From contig JAGCLA010000020.1 of assembly GCA_017647225.1 (NCBI GenBank), positions 29,332-93,331 on the forward strand: a DNA stretch of 64,000 nucleotides, read 5' to 3'. The translations under genes and the position numbers were made by a program. How positions within the stretch are numbered: the first letter of the stretch is position 1; each line of letters opens with the position of its first letter. The notes under the pieces were generated by a model. The model had not been told where the DNA came from, searched no databases, and saw only the letters and a program-made list of their open reading frames with translations. This DNA comes from Bacteroidaceae bacterium. GTDB lineage: Bacteria; Bacteroidota; Bacteroidia; Bacteroidales; Bacteroidaceae. This document shows, in pieces, positions 1-9,212 of the stretch.

Positions 1-2
1 TG

Positions 3-224
3 GCTGATGAAGAATCGGACGAATTGGAACATTTGGCTGCAAAACTCAAATCAGCTGTAGAGACTGTTTGTTGGAATTTATACGAAATGGAAAAACTTTG
101 CTGGGGTAATTTGAAGATGGAAAAGCCTCAAAGGATTTCTTCTGTCGATGTAGACTCACAGACGTTCTCAGTGCACATCTTTTCTGGTGATTTGTGCATA
201 ACAGAAATGAATTTAACTATTTGA
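3..224 (+). CDS. C-terminal end of an unrecognised protein (5' truncated by window edge)
   Basis: The frame beginning at base 3 is open from the window edge to a TGA at 222-224 and gives 73 residues. I do not recognise the family. The visible part is charged and probably soluble, with Trp and Cys residues (CWNLYEMEKLCWGNL) and no membrane segment. The stop lies 13 bases before the ATG of a 44-codon ORF in another frame. A frameshift near base 212 would join this frame to that ORF, which is open from base 217, so this may be one broken gene. The real start lies outside the window. Confidence 0.5.
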   Translation, partial: ADEESDELEHLAAKLKSAVETVCWNLYEMEKLCWGNLKMEKPQRISSVDVDSQTFSVHIFSGDLCITEMNLTI

Positions 225-237
225 GACCATAACCGAC

Positions 238-372
238 ATGAAACGCTACTACGAATCGGCCTTGCCTGGCGGCACGAAGTTCTACATAAGCAACCAATGG
301 GGAGTGCAGACCGACGGTTTTGTGGCTTACGTGAATGAAAATGTTGATGGAATTACGGTGACAAAACTGTAA
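238..372 (+). CDS. 44-residue ORF, unrecognised; possibly a detached gene 3' end
   Basis: ATG at 238 and TAA at 370-372 encode a 44-residue, aromatic-rich, soluble-looking peptide containing FYISNQWG and ending in TVTKL. There is no signal peptide or membrane helix. The frame is open upstream to base 217, so it could be the frame-shifted C-terminal end of the preceding gene rather than an independent small protein. The composition looks like real protein, but I cannot name a family. Confidence 0.35.
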   Translation: MKRYYESALPGGTKFYISNQWGVQTDGFVAYVNENVDGITVTKL

Positions 373-449
373 ATCAAATAAAGAATTTTACAAGTTAATC
401 TAACTTGAATTTTGGTGAATTAGAGAATGAATGCAAATGCAGAAAAACT

Positions 450-3400
450 ATGACAATAAAATACGAATATGACAAGGCTGCTTTAAAAGCTACAGTGTGT
501 GGCGTCGACGATTGTGGTACAAGCGTTGTTATTCCGGCAACAGTTGAGTACTATAAAAAAGTCTATAAAGTCACAACTATAGGAAAAAAAGCATTCTTTG
601 AATGTAAAGCTCTTGAGAATATTGTAATCCCCAATAGCGTTACAAGCATTGGAGAGGAAGCGTTCAGAGGTTGCTCCGGCCTTACAAGCATAACAATCCC
701 TAACAGCGTTAAAAGCATTGGAAATGATGCGTTCCGTTATTGCCACGGCCTTACAAGCGTAACAATCCCTAACAGCGTTACAAGCATTGGAGATTATGCG
801 TTCCTTAATTGCTCTGGGCTTACAAGCATTGAAATCCCTAACAGCGTTACAAGCATTAAAAACAATGCGTTCTCTGATTGCTCCGGCCTTACAAGTATAA
901 GTGTAGCTTCTGACAATACAGTTTATGATAGTAGAGAGAATTGCAATGCCATTATAGAAACAGCAACAAACACTCTTATTGCAGGTTGTAAAAACACTAT
1001 TATCCCTAACAGTGTTACAAGCATTAGATGTTCTGCGTTCTCAGGTTGCCCCGGACTTAAAAGCATAACAATCCCCAACAGCGTTACAGGCATTGGGAAT
1101 TATGCGTTCTATAAATGCTCTGGCATTACAAGCATTACAATCCCTAACAGCGTTACAAGCATTGGAGAGTATGCGTTCTATGGATGCAAGGGTCTTACAA
1201 GCATTGAAATCCCCAATAGTGTTACAAGCATTAGAGATTATGCGTTCCGTAATTGCTCCGGCCTTACAAGCGTAATAATAGGTAACAGCGTTACAAGCAT
1301 TGGAGATTATGCGTTCGATGATTGCTCCGGCCTTACAAGCATTGAAATCCCCAATAGCGTTACAAGCATTGGACGTTCTGCGTTCTCTAGTTGCTCCGGC
1401 CTTACAAGCATAGAAATCCCTAACAGCGTAACAAGCATTGGGAATAATGCGTTCCGAGGTTGCTCCGGTCTTACAAGCATAACAATAGGTAACAGCGTTA
1501 CAAGCATTGGAGATTATGCGTTCGATGATTGCTCCTGCCTTACAAGCATTGAAATCCCCAATAGCGTTACAAGCATTGGAGATTATGCGTTCAATGGATG
1601 TGCATCATTAAAGGAACTGCGCATTGAAGATGGAGAAGGTACATTGTCTTTAGGGTATAATACATACGGTAGTTATGATACTAGTAAAGGCCTGTTCTAT
1701 GATTGCCCACTGGAGACTTTGTATTTAGGTCGTAATTTATCTTATAATACGGGTGGTATTTATGGCTATTCTCCTTTCTATAATATAAAGACATTGGCAA
1801 GTGTAACCATCGGCAACAGCGTTACAAGCATTGGAAATTATGCGTTCTATAATTGCACCGGGCTTACAAGCATTGTAATCGGCAACAGCGTTACAAGCAT
1901 TGGTAGTGATGCGTTCTATGGTTGCACCGGGCTTACAAGCATTGTAATCGGCAACAGCGTTACAAGCATTGGTAGTGATGCGTTCTATGGTTGCACCGGG
2001 CTTACAAGCATAACAATCCCTAACAGCGTAACAAGCATTGGTTATTCAGCGTTCAGTGGTTGCACCGGGCTTAAAGAGGTGCATATTGGCGACCTTGCAG
2101 CTTGGTGTGGTATTGATTTTGCCAGTGCTCCTGCCAATCCTTTGCGTTATGCGCATAATCTATATTTAAACGGCGAATTGGTTACCGACCTTGTAATCCC
2201 CGATGGCGTAACTGAAATTAAAGATGATGCGTTCCGTAATTGCTCCGGCCTTACAAGCATTGTAATCCCTAACAGCGTTACAAGCATTGGAAGTTATGCG
2301 TTCAGTGGTTGCACCGGGCTTAAAACTGTTTATAATTTCTCTAATCTCACATTCAGTAAAGGTTCAAGCGAGTATGGCTATGTTGCGTATTATGCAACTA
2401 AGGTAATAAATGCACCAAATGCTATAATTGATGGTGATTTTATTTGGTGCAAATTGAATGGTGCTAATACCTTGGCTTGTTATCTTGGTGAAGTGGCAGA
2501 ATTGACTTTGCCGGTCGATTATAATGGTGAAAATTATGTAATCGGTAATGATGCGTTCAATGGTTGCACCGGGCTTACAAACATTGAAATCCCTAACAGC
2601 GTAACAAGCATTGAAAGTTCGGCGTTCAATGGTTGCACCGGGCTTACAAACATTGAAATCCCTAACAGCGTAACAAGCATTGAAAGTTCGGCGTTCAGTG
2701 GTTGCACCGGGCTTACAAGTATTGAAATCCCTAACAGCGTAACAAGCATTGGTAGTGATGCGTTCAATGGTTGCACCGGCCTTACAAGTATTGTAATCCC
2801 TAACAGCATAACAAGCATAGGAGATTATGCGTTCTATGGTTGCTCCGGGCTTACAAACATTGAAATCCCTAACAGCGTAACAAGCATTGGAAACCAGGCG
2901 TTCGAAAATTGTACTGGGTTAAAGACTGTTATAAATTTCTCTAATCTTACATTCAGCAAAGGTTCAGAAGGCAGTGGTTATATTGCGTATTATGCAACTA
3001 AGGTAATAAATGCACCAAATGCTGTAATTGATGGTGATTTTATTTGGTGTAATTTGAATGGTGCTAATACCTTGGCTTGTTATCTTGGAGAAGTGGCAGA
3101 ATTGACTTTGCCGGTCGATTATAATGGTGAAAATTATGTAATCGGTAATGATGCGTTCAATGGTTGCACTGGGCTCGCAAGCGTTGTAATCCCAAGCAGC
3201 GTAACAAGCATTGGAGAGGATGCATTTACGGGATGTACCGGGCTGAAAACCGTCTATAATTTCTCTAATCTCACATTCAGTAAAGGGGAAAACACCAATG
3301 GATATGTTGCGTATTATGCCGATAAGGTTTACAACGCACCCAATGGCTCAATGGAAGGTGATTTTATATTCGGTAAACCAAATGATGTGAATACATTGCT

Positions 3401-4181
3401 TTATTATTTGGGCAACACGGCCAATTTGGTATTGCCAGCCGATTATAATGGTGAGAATTATGTGATAGACTCTATGGTGTTCAAAGATAACACAGTTATT
3501 ACAAGCGTGACAATCCCTAATAGTGTTACAAGTGTTGTAGCTTCTGCATTTAATGGTTGCAGTGGCCTTAAAGAGGTACACATAAGCGACCTTTCTGCTT
3601 GGTGTAATATTGCTTTTGCAAGTGCAGATGCTAATCCTTTGTATTATGCAGAGAATCTTTATTTGAACGATGAATTGTTGACGGAACTCACAATTCCCGA
3701 TAGCGTTACCGAGGTGAAGAATTTTGCGTTTTATAACTGCAGTGGCCTTACCAGCATTGAGATTCTCGATGGCGTTACAGGCATTGGAGAGGAAGCGTTC
3801 CGTGGTTGCAGCGACCTGGAGTACATTTATATAAGTAGTACCATCGAGAGCATTGGCGATTATGCCTTTGCTGAATGTAACAATATATTTGATATAAAAA
3901 TAGGTTCTAAGAAGGTTGTTGCCGCAAGCGAGAATGTGTTCAGCAGCGATGCGTATAACAATGCTTGCTTGTATGTTCCCGCGGGCCGCAAGGATTTTTA
4001 TGCAAAAACATCGCCTTGGAGCAATTTTATTATAAGCGAAATGGATTTCACCGGAATAGACGATATGGAAGCCGAAGGCGAAAGGGTTAAAGATGTTTAC
4101 TATGACCTCAGCGGCCGCGTAGTTGAAAACCCAACAAACGGTGTTTACATTATCAACGGTAAAAAGGTAATTATAAAATAA
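450..4181 (+). CDS. BspA-type leucine-rich-repeat (LRR_5) protein with secretion-tail-like C-terminus
   Basis: This 1,243-residue protein is built from more than 30 copies of a 23-residue LRR_5 unit (consensus TSIGxxAFxxCxGLTSIxIPNSV). It is the fold of BspA-like surface proteins that bind host matrix proteins. Four kinds of island interrupt the repeats, including three copies of a 75-residue module starting FSNLTFSKG and two copies of an AWCxIxFASA module. The C-terminus ([18 protein letters not shown], then a Lys-rich end) resembles the type IX secretion/Por tail of Bacteroidetes. I chose ATG 450. A TTG at 405 is the only alternative, because a stop at 396-398 closes the frame. Neither start gives a signal peptide, which is odd for a surface protein. 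No close partner genes are visible. The family call is secure; location and ligand are inference. Confidence 0.9.
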   Translation: MTIKYEYDKAALKATVCGVDDCGTSVVIPATVEYYKKVYKVTTIGKKAFFECKALENIVIPNSVTSIGEEAFRGCSGLTSITIPNSVKSIGNDAFRYCHGLTSVTIPNSVTSIGDYAFLNCSGLTSIEIPNSVTSIKNNAFSDCSGLTSISVASDNTVYDSRENCNAIIETATNTLIAGCKNTIIPNSVTSIRCSAFSGCPGLKSITIPNSVTGIGNYAFYKCSGITSITIPNSVTSIGEYAFYGCKGLTSIEIPNSVTSIRDYAFRNCSGLTSVIIGNSVTSIGDYAFDDCSGLTSIEIPNSVTSIGRSAFSSCSGLTSIEIPNSVTSIGNNAFRGCSGLTSITIGNSVTSIGDYAFDDCSCLTSIEIPNSVTSIGDYAFNGCASLKELRIEDGEGTLSLGYNTYGSYDTSKGLFYDCPLETLYLGRNLSYNTGGIYGYSPFYNIKTLASVTIGNSVTSIGNYAFYNCTGLTSIVIGNSVTSIGSDAFYGCTGLTSIVIGNSVTSIGSDAFYGCTGLTSITIPNSVTSIGYSAFSGCTGLKEVHIGDLAAWCGIDFASAPANPLRYAHNLYLNGELVTDLVIPDGVTEIKDDAFRNCSGLTSIVIPNSVTSIGSYAFSGCTGLKTVYNFSNLTFSKGSSEYGYVAYYATKVINAPNAIIDGDFIWCKLNGANTLACYLGEVAELTLPVDYNGENYVIGNDAFNGCTGLTNIEIPNSVTSIESSAFNGCTGLTNIEIPNSVTSIESSAFSGCTGLTSIEIPNSVTSIGSDAFNGCTGLTSIVIPNSITSIGDYAFYGCSGLTNIEIPNSVTSIGNQAFENCTGLKTVINFSNLTFSKGSEGSGYIAYYATKVINAPNAVIDGDFIWCNLNGANTLACYLGEVAELTLPVDYNGENYVIGNDAFNGCTGLASVVIPSSVTSIGEDAFTGCTGLKTVYNFSNLTFSKGENTNGYVAYYADKVYNAPNGSMEGDFIFGKPNDVNTLLYYLGNTANLVLPADYNGENYVIDSMVFKDNTVITSVTIPNSVTSVVASAFNGCSGLKEVHISDLSAWCNIAFASADANPLYYAENLYLNDELLTELTIPDSVTEVKNFAFYNCSGLTSIEILDGVTGIGEEAFRGCSDLEYIYISSTIESIGDYAFAECNNIFDIKIGSKKVVAASENVFSSDAYNNACLYVPAGRKDFYAKTSPWSNFIISEMDFTGIDDMEAEGERVKDVYYDLSGRVVENPTNGVYIINGKKVIIK
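600..3850 (+). repeat. Array of 69-bp coding repeats with interspersed long duplications
   Basis: The LRR units are near-identical at DNA level: short words such as ACAAGCATTGGAGATTATG recur at 69-bp spacing. A block near 2322-2580 is repeated almost base for base near 2922-3180, exactly 600 bp (200 codons) downstream. A third, more diverged copy starts near 3248. Recombination between the first two blocks would remove 200 codons in frame. Confidence 0.9.
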
Positions 4182-4204
4182 TTGATTTATAAATACTCAC
4201 AGTA

Positions 4205-4240
4205 AAATGACCAATCAAGTTTGTGCTTGATTGGTCATTT
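4205..4240. terminator. Hairpin terminator after the LRR gene
   Basis: A perfect 15-bp stem (AAATGACCAATCAAG at 4205-4219, complement at 4226-4240) encloses a 6-base loop, starting 23 bases after the LRR stop codon. No clear U-run follows, so it may act as a 3' stabiliser as much as a terminator. Confidence 0.7.
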
Positions 4241-4289
4241 GGGTTATTATGGTATTATTCACGCCGATGTCATGTAAATGCTATATTAC

Positions 4290-4368
4290 CGTGAGTTCGA
4301 TATAAGAATATATACTAAAATATAGAATGACTGGTTCGCGATTTGATTTAGCTTATATCGAACTCACG
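4290..4368. repeat. 17-bp perfect inverted repeat flanking a 45-bp spacer
   Basis: CGTGAGTTCGATATAAG at 4290-4306 is the exact reverse complement of 4352-4368. The AT-rich spacer (4307-4351) encodes nothing I can see. It lies between two terminator hairpins in the 230-bp gap after the LRR gene. It could be a small MITE-like element, a miniature invertible segment or a long cruciform; the sequence alone does not decide. Confidence 0.8.
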
Positions 4369-4380
4369 TTAACATCATAA

Positions 4381-4406
4381 AAAAAACAGCCGTTAGGCTG
4401 TTTTTT
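4381..4406. terminator. Bidirectional terminator at the end of pfkA
   Basis: The arms AAAAAACAGCC and GGCTGTTTTTT enclose a GTTA loop. A- and T-runs on both sides make it functional on either strand. It lies 5 bases past the pfkA stop on the minus strand. Confidence 0.85.
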
Positions 4407-4411
4407 TATTG

Positions 4412-5398
4412 TTAAGATGCAAGAATCTCTTGTGCACGTACTGTCTCTCTGTCAATAGGCTTGTCATCCTTGATTGCCTTTGTGAATGGTACATAGACAA
4501 GTTCGTTGTTTCTCAAACCAATCATTACATTGCGCTGGCCTTCAAGTAGGGCATCGATAGCTGCAACTCCAAGGCGGCTTGCTAAAATACGGTCATTGGC
4601 TGTAGGGCTACCACCACGTTGCAAGTAACCGAGAATTGATACACGAACATCAAGTTCTGGGAAACGTTGGCGCATGCCTTCTGCAACTTCCATGATATTG
4701 TAGTCTTTTTCGCGACCTTCGGCGAACAGTACAATACTGCTGCTCTTGGTACGACGTAGTCCGTTTGCGATGAATTGGTTTATTCTTTCAAATTCGGGGT
4801 CAATTTCAGGCAGCACGCATGCCTCTGCACCTGTTGCAATAGTACCATTGAGGGCAAGGAAACCTGCATCTCGTCCCATAACCTCTACAATGAACAGACG
4901 CTCGTGTGAAGATGCTGTGTCACGGATTTTATCGACACACTCCATAATGGTGTTGAGTGCGGTATCGTATCCGATAGTGGTGTCTGTACCATAAAGGTCA
5001 TTGTCAATAGTTCCTGGCAATGCAATACATGGGATATCGTGTTCGCGTGCGAGATTGTATGCACCTGTAATTGTACCGTCACCGCCAATGACTACCAAAG
5101 CATCAATTTCCTCTTTCTTGAGTGTCTCGTATGCTTTTGCGCGGCCCTCTTCGGTCTTGAACTCTTCGCAACGGCTGGTTTTGAGGATTGTACCACCTCG
5201 CTGGATGATGTTACTTACGTTTTCAGTCTTGAACTCTTTGATTTCACCGGTTATCAAGCCTTTGTAACCACGATAAATGGCTTTTACCTTTATGTCGTGG
5301 AAAATACATGCACGGGTTACGGCGCGGATAGCAGCGTTCATACCCGGTGCGTCACCACCGGAGGTGAGTATTCCGATACAACGAATTTTGTTTTTCAT
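4412..5398 (-). CDS. pfkA: ATP-dependent 6-phosphofructokinase
   Basis: This cytosolic glycolytic enzyme of 328 residues phosphorylates fructose 6-phosphate to fructose 1,6-bisphosphate. The N-terminal [10 protein letters not shown] motif (residues 12-21), the GGDGT loop near residue 107 and the catalytic TIDND region are all present. Gly after GGD and Gly before TIDND mark the ATP-using type, unlike the PPi-type enzyme at 31712-33358. The length is normal for bacterial PfkA. It is the last gene of a cmk-ispH-pfkA run, one base after the ispH stop, so it probably shares their transcript. It ends in a bidirectional terminator. Confidence 0.96.
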   Translation of the reverse strand: MKNKIRCIGILTSGGDAPGMNAAIRAVTRACIFHDIKVKAIYRGYKGLITGEIKEFKTENVSNIIQRGGTILKTSRCEEFKTEEGRAKAYETLKKEEIDALVVIGGDGTITGAYNLAREHDIPCIALPGTIDNDLYGTDTTIGYDTALNTIMECVDKIRDTASSHERLFIVEVMGRDAGFLALNGTIATGAEACVLPEIDPEFERINQFIANGLRRTKSSSIVLFAEGREKDYNIMEVAEGMRQRFPELDVRVSILGYLQRGGSPTANDRILASRLGVAAIDALLEGQRNVMIGLRNNELVYVPFTKAIKDDKPIDRETVRAQEILAS

Positions 5399-5399
5399 G

Positions 5400-6272
5400 T
5401 TATTTGTTATTATGGTAATTTATAATTGCTTTCTTACAGTTTTCCATTAGCCATTTGGGAGTTGATGTTGCTCCGCAAATACCAATGCTTTCAACGTTTT
5501 CGGTCAGAGTAAAGTCTATATCTTCAGGACCTTCTATCTGATAAACATTCGGATTTATCTTTTTGCACTCATTATAGAGGATTTTTCCATTAGAACTTTT
5601 CTTTCCGCAGACAAAGAATATCAGCTGGTGCGCATTTGCAAATTCACCGATACCGGTCATGCGGTTGGCTACCTGTCCGCAAACAGTGTTGAACGATTCA
5701 CATACCTTGTCGCTGTCGATACTCGCTTTTATCGCTTTTACAATTTCCTTGTATCCTTCGAGTGATTTTGTGGTTTGTGAATATATATAGGTGTCTTTGT
5801 CTTTTGCTATGCGGTCGAGCTGTGTAGTATCCTCAATGACAATTGCTTCGCCATGTGTCTGTCCGACAAGTCCCAATACTTCGGCGTGTCCGGCCTGTCC
5901 ATGTATTATTATCTGTCTTTCTTTGCCTTCGGTCTCTTGCCATTTGTTCTTTATGCGTTGCTGTAGCTTAAGAACAACCGGACATGTCGCATCAATCAGT
6001 TCAAGATTGTTTTCCTTCGCTATCTCGTATGTGCGTGGTGGCTCTCCATGAGCACGCAAAAGGACTTTGGCGTTATGCAACTGCTCGAACGTTTCGTGAT
6101 TTATGGTTACAAGCCCAAGACGTTTCAATCTGTCGCACTCGATGCTGTTATGCACAATGTCGCCAAGGCAATATAGCGTTCCGCCCTTTTGCAACTCCTC
6201 TTCGGCTTTTTTTATAGCTGTTGTTACACCGAAACAGAATCCAGAGTGTTCGTCAATCTCAATCTTTAACAT
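5400..6272 (-). CDS. ispH: 4-hydroxy-3-methylbut-2-enyl diphosphate reductase
   Basis: IspH is the last step of the MEP isoprenoid pathway. Its [4Fe-4S] cluster reduces HMBPP to IPP and DMAPP. The 290 residues carry the expected three cysteine regions: GFCFGV (Cys13), DATCPVV (about Cys97) and GICGATSTP near the C-terminus. HGEPPRTYE is the usual catalytic-site His motif. ATG 6272 overlaps the end of cmk by 7 bases, suggesting coupled translation. The cmk-ispH-pfkA order resembles other Bacteroidales, as far as I recall. Confidence 0.96.
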   Translation of the reverse strand: MLKIEIDEHSGFCFGVTTAIKKAEEELQKGGTLYCLGDIVHNSIECDRLKRLGLVTINHETFEQLHNAKVLLRAHGEPPRTYEIAKENNLELIDATCPVVLKLQQRIKNKWQETEGKERQIIIHGQAGHAEVLGLVGQTHGEAIVIEDTTQLDRIAKDKDTYIYSQTTKSLEGYKEIVKAIKASIDSDKVCESFNTVCGQVANRMTGIGEFANAHQLIFFVCGKKSSNGKILYNECKKINPNVYQIEGPEDIDFTLTENVESIGICGATSTPKWLMENCKKAIINYHNNK

Positions 6273-6958
6273 TCTTGTGTCAGCTTATTGAACTGTTCTA
6301 TCAACCAATTCATCTGTTCTTCGCGTGTGAGGTTGCTGTTGTCGAGCAATAGCGCGTCATCAGCTCTCTTTAACGGACTTATTTCGCGTGTCTGGTCAAT
6401 GTGGTCGCGTTGCAATACATTCTCAAGTATCTCGTTGAAGTCGGCTTTGTCGCCACGTGCTGTGAGTTCGTCATATCTGCGTTGCGCACGGACTTCGGCC
6501 GACGCTGTGACAAATACTTTGAGTTCAGCATTTGGGAATACTGTTGTGCCGATATCACGGCCGTCCATGACAATGCCTTTGGCTTTTCCCATTTCGCGTT
6601 GGCGGTTGACCATCTCTTCGCGTACAAAATCAATTGCCGCAATTTTGCTTACGAATTGTGAAACCTCGAGAGAACGTATCTCATGTTCTACGTTTTTGCC
6701 ATTGAGGAATGTAATGGAGTTCTTTGTTTCCGGGTCAACCTCAAAGGTTATGTTTATATCTTTGATACAGGCAAGAAGTGCCTCCTTATCAATGTTATCT
6801 CCTTTTATAAGCTCGTTCTTCATGCAGAACAATGCAACAGCACGGTACATGGCGCCGCTGTCAAAGTATAGATAGCCGATATTGCGTGCCAATGCTTTTG
6901 CCATGGTGCTTTTGCCGCATGACGAGAATCCATCGATAGCTATTATTATTTTTCTCAT
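6266..6958 (-). CDS. cmk: Cytidylate kinase
   Basis: This 230-residue kinase phosphorylates CMP and dCMP with ATP in the cytosol. The P-loop is near the N-terminus (GFSSCGKSTM), DGRDIGTTVFP forms the NMP-binding region, and RAQRRYDEL is the Arg-rich lid. The length is typical of bacterial Cmk. It is the first gene of the cmk-ispH-pfkA operon. Upstream, two tandem copies of a promoter-like module (boxes at 6978-6985 and 7062-7069) face this gene. PorQ lies upstream on the same strand. Confidence 0.96.
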   Translation of the reverse strand: MRKIIIAIDGFSSCGKSTMAKALARNIGYLYFDSGAMYRAVALFCMKNELIKGDNIDKEALLACIKDINITFEVDPETKNSITFLNGKNVEHEIRSLEVSQFVSKIAAIDFVREEMVNRQREMGKAKGIVMDGRDIGTTVFPNAELKVFVTASAEVRAQRRYDELTARGDKADFNEILENVLQRDHIDQTREISPLKRADDALLLDNSNLTREEQMNWLIEQFNKLTQEC

Positions 6959-6977
6959 GTCGTTTAGATGCTTACCT

Positions 6978-6985
6978 CAAAGATA
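6978..6985 (-). promoter_or_regulatory. -7 box of cmk-proximal promoter
   Basis: The minus strand reads TATCTTTG, an exact match to the Bacteroidetes TAnnTTTG -7 box, 20 bases before the cmk ATG. I see no convincing -33 TTTG, so this one rests on the -7 box and position. Confidence 0.55.
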
Positions 6986-7061
6986 CGAACAAACGAGCGA
7001 GAAATATGAAGCTTGCTTCGATATTTTTCACAGCGAGTGCACAAAATCTTCGAGTTTACCT

Positions 7062-7069
7062 CAAAGATA
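7062..7069 (-). promoter_or_regulatory. -7 box of second tandem cmk promoter
   Basis: A second TATCTTTG on the minus strand lies exactly 84 bp upstream of the first within the duplicated module. It would give a leader of about 95 bases ahead of cmk. Confidence 0.5.
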
Positions 7070-7166
7070 CGAACAATTGGGTGAGATATACAACGTTTGC
7101 TTTAATATTTTACAGCAATGGCAGTAAAAAAAACGTAATTATCCCAATGATACCGCAAAATTATCG

Positions 7167-8144
7167 TCAAAGTGAGTATGAGAGGTTGAACAGCAAAGAA
7201 TTTGCAGATGTGTGCAGTTTGCTGTATGAGGCGTTGAATTTTACCTTATGGATATTTAGTCCGGCACCAAGGCTGAAACCGTCAAAAGAGTTCTTTGTCG
7301 CAGATAATTCGCGGCCCGTACGGTAATTGTAACCGAGTGAGAAGTAGAAGTTATTTCCTATAAGAATATCCGCACCAATAATGAAATGCTTCAAAATCAA
7401 TTCGCCAATGTTGTCTTTGCTGCCGTCTGCGTTGTAGAAATCATCTCTTTTCCAACGGTGCAGGTCGTGCAGCATGGCTGAGAGGCGTATTGGCGCATGG
7501 TTGAATCTCTTTGAAAGACCGAACTGAAAGTCCATAGGCATGACTCCGAGTTTTTCTTCAAAAGCCTTGACCTGTCCTCCGAGATTCTTGCATACAAACG
7601 ACATCGAGAACTCTTTCTCGGCATCATAATAGTTGATACCGAGATCGACGCCTAATCCTAAAGCGTACATGCTCTCATATTTCGAATATATAAGTCTTGC
7701 CGAAACACCGCCACTCCAACGTTCTCCAAGCAGGTAGTCGTAGGTGAGTGTCAGGTCAATGTCTTTTGCCGAAAATGTACCTGTGTAGATGTTGTCGTCG
7801 GTATATCCGTCGAATTTTCCATAATCGACGTAACGCAGGAACACTGCGGCGGAAGAACGCTCTCCGAATGCTTTGCTGAATGCGGCTCCACCTACATTGC
7901 AGTCGCGCATATAGGACATGTATGATATATTCAGCGTCTTGTCGCTTACATTTGCCAACAAGGCGGGGTTGTGCATGACAAGAGTGAGGTCATCTTCAAT
8001 AAGTGAAATGTTTTCACCTCCAAGAGCCGCCGCATGCGAAGAATATGGCAAGCGCAGGAAACTGAAGGCGTATTCACCGCCTTGTGCCGAGAGTGCAAAA
8101 GGCAATAGCGTGAATATATATATAAGTATATGTCTGAATTTCAC
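7167..8144 (-). CDS. porQ: Type IX secretion system protein PorQ
   Basis: This 325-residue protein has a signal peptide (hydrophobic stretch, then SAQGGEYAF) and alternating beta-strands typical of PorQ/PorV-type outer-membrane barrels. The N-terminal motif (FLRLPYSSHAAALGG) and DLTLVMHNPALL are characteristic of PorQ. The start codon is GTG (8142-8144); I see no better ATG upstream. PorQ is linked to the Por/type IX export and LPS-attachment machinery. Its place before cmk-ispH resembles my recollection of Porphyromonas. A LRR protein with a Por-like tail lies about 3 kb away, but co-function is only inference. Confidence 0.88.
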   Translation of the reverse strand: MKFRHILIYIFTLLPFALSAQGGEYAFSFLRLPYSSHAAALGGENISLIEDDLTLVMHNPALLANVSDKTLNISYMSYMRDCNVGGAAFSKAFGERSSAAVFLRYVDYGKFDGYTDDNIYTGTFSAKDIDLTLTYDYLLGERWSGGVSARLIYSKYESMYALGLGVDLGINYYDAEKEFSMSFVCKNLGGQVKAFEEKLGVMPMDFQFGLSKRFNHAPIRLSAMLHDLHRWKRDDFYNADGSKDNIGELILKHFIIGADILIGNNFYFSLGYNYRTGRELSATKNSFDGFSLGAGLNIHKVKFNASYSKLHTSANSLLFNLSYSL

Positions 8145-8195
8145 TTTGTTGATGATTGGTTTGTTCTTTTCGTGCGACAGTGCGCTATTCTAATG

Positions 8196-8203
8196 CGAAG
8201 ATA
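8196..8203 (-). promoter_or_regulatory. Likely porQ promoter -7 box
   Basis: The minus strand reads TATCTTCG, one base from TAnnTTTG, about 52 bases upstream of the porQ GTG. The same variant (TATCTTCGC) recurs before other genes here. No clear -33 element is present. Confidence 0.45.
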
Positions 8204-8346
8204 ATGCAATTTATTTATTTTATCGTTATCTGTTCCGCTAATAAAATAACCTTATGTCCGTTTTGTAGTAAATAACGGAAAAGAACGTCATTTATGTTGT
8301 CGCGGATAATAAAAATCCGATAAATTTTTAAAAAAAACATTTCTTT

Positions 8347-8377
8347 TTTGTGTATTGAAAAATATTGTCTATTTTTG
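8347..8377 (+). promoter_or_regulatory. Promoter of the TonB-like gene
   Basis: A -33 TTTG (8347-8350) and a -7 TATTTTTG (8370-8377) are separated by 19 bases, the expected Bacteroidetes spacing. Transcription would start near 8384 and leave a leader of roughly 20 bases. Confidence 0.7.
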
Positions 8378-8405
8378 TCGATTAGAAAATATATACAATT
8401 ACGAT

Positions 8406-9155
8406 ATGAATACAGAGAAAAACCAACAAGCTAAAAATGGTAGCGACCTCAAACTTGAACTTGAGGTAAAGAAAAGTGCCAAAGCCAATATGGAACAGAA
8501 CCGTTTCCTTTGGTTGTTAATGGGCTGTGTAATTGTCTTCTCCGTTACATTTGCTGTTATAGAGTGGACAACTTTTGAACCAAAAGAAAAGAAAGAAAAG
8601 AAGGTTCAGCAACAGGCTCTTGATATTCCTATTGATATTTTGGTGCCTTTTACCATTCCTGAGAAAAAGGTGGTTCCTCCTCCCCCAGAAGCAAAGAAAA
8701 TTGTCGATATCATTGAAATCGTAGAGGATGAGGCTGAAATCGAAGAGAGCGACCTCGTGTCAATTGAAGAGCAGGGCGAAGTTGTTGAGATTTCGGACAA
8801 TACAAATATATTTGTCGAGGACGAGGTTGTCGAGGAGCAGGTATTCCAGGTTGTTGAGCAGCAACCAGAGTTCCCCGGTGGTATGAAAGCCTTGATGAAA
8901 TATCTTCAGGAGAATATCAACTATCCAAGAATCTCTCGCGACAACAACTCACAGGGTCGTGCATTCATCCGCTTTGTCGTAAACTCTGACGGTTCAATCC
9001 AGGGTGTAGAGGTGCTCAAGAGCTCTGGTGATATCTACCTTGATAAGGAGGCTGTACGCGTTGTAGAGGGTATGCCTAATTGGTCACCCGGTAAGCAGGC
9101 CGGTAAACCGGTACGCGTGTTCTTTACTTTGCCGGTTGTATTCCGTTTGCAGTAA
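8406..9155 (+). CDS. TonB family energy-transducing protein
   Basis: At 249 residues it has a cytoplasmic N-terminus, one membrane helix (about residues 33-53), an acidic Pro/Glu/Val-rich periplasmic linker, and a C-terminal TonB domain (from FPGGMKALMKYL to the end) that would contact outer-membrane receptors. The domain ends with the usual PVVFRLQ-like strand. ATG 8406 was chosen over an upstream in-frame TTG (8355) because the promoter at 8347-8377 would exclude that start. The gene is monocistronic, with its own promoter and terminator. It has no ExbB/ExbD neighbours, so the motor proteins must be encoded elsewhere. Confidence 0.92.
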   Translation: MNTEKNQQAKNGSDLKLELEVKKSAKANMEQNRFLWLLMGCVIVFSVTFAVIEWTTFEPKEKKEKKVQQQALDIPIDILVPFTIPEKKVVPPPPEAKKIVDIIEIVEDEAEIEESDLVSIEEQGEVVEISDNTNIFVEDEVVEEQVFQVVEQQPEFPGGMKALMKYLQENINYPRISRDNNSQGRAFIRFVVNSDGSIQGVEVLKSSGDIYLDKEAVRVVEGMPNWSPGKQAGKPVRVFFTLPVVFRLQ

Positions 9156-9172
9156 AAAACAAAATATATGGG

Positions 9173-9201
9173 AAAGAGGCTGCGATGCAGCCTCTTTTTT
9201 A
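9173..9201 (+). terminator. Rho-independent terminator after the TonB-like gene
   Basis: The arms AAAGAGGCTGC (9173-9183) and GCAGCCTCTTT (9187-9197) close a GAT loop and run into a T-tract. Confidence 0.88.
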
Positions 9202-9212
9202 ATTAAATAAGT

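Larger units (their letters stand above)
6972..7076. repeat. Duplicated 84-bp promoter-bearing module upstream of cmk
   Basis: A 21-bp sequence containing CTCAAAGATACGAACAA occurs at 6972-6992 and again, identical, at 7056-7076. The following ~45 bp are recognisably similar (CGAGAAATATGAAG versus GTGAGATATACAAC; CTTGCTTCGATATTTTT versus GTTTGCTTTAATATTTT). The 208-bp gap therefore looks like an old tandem duplication of one regulatory unit. Confidence 0.8.

Noticed and set aside
1307-2818. Minus-strand open frames within the LRR gene
   Set aside because: They mirror the repeats, translate to monotonous Leu/Pro-rich peptides and lack their own starts or context.
600-3850. CRISPR-like or minisatellite array at 69-bp periodicity
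   Set aside because: The units are in-frame codons of LRR_5 repeats with no unique spacers; it is a coding repeat.
5039-5425. 128-codon plus-strand frame over pfkA
   Set aside because: It lies wholly opposite a confident enzyme gene and has no family resemblance.
7006-7326. Plus-strand open frame between cmk and porQ
   Set aside because: It runs through the duplicated promoter module and the porQ 3' end; no recognisable protein.
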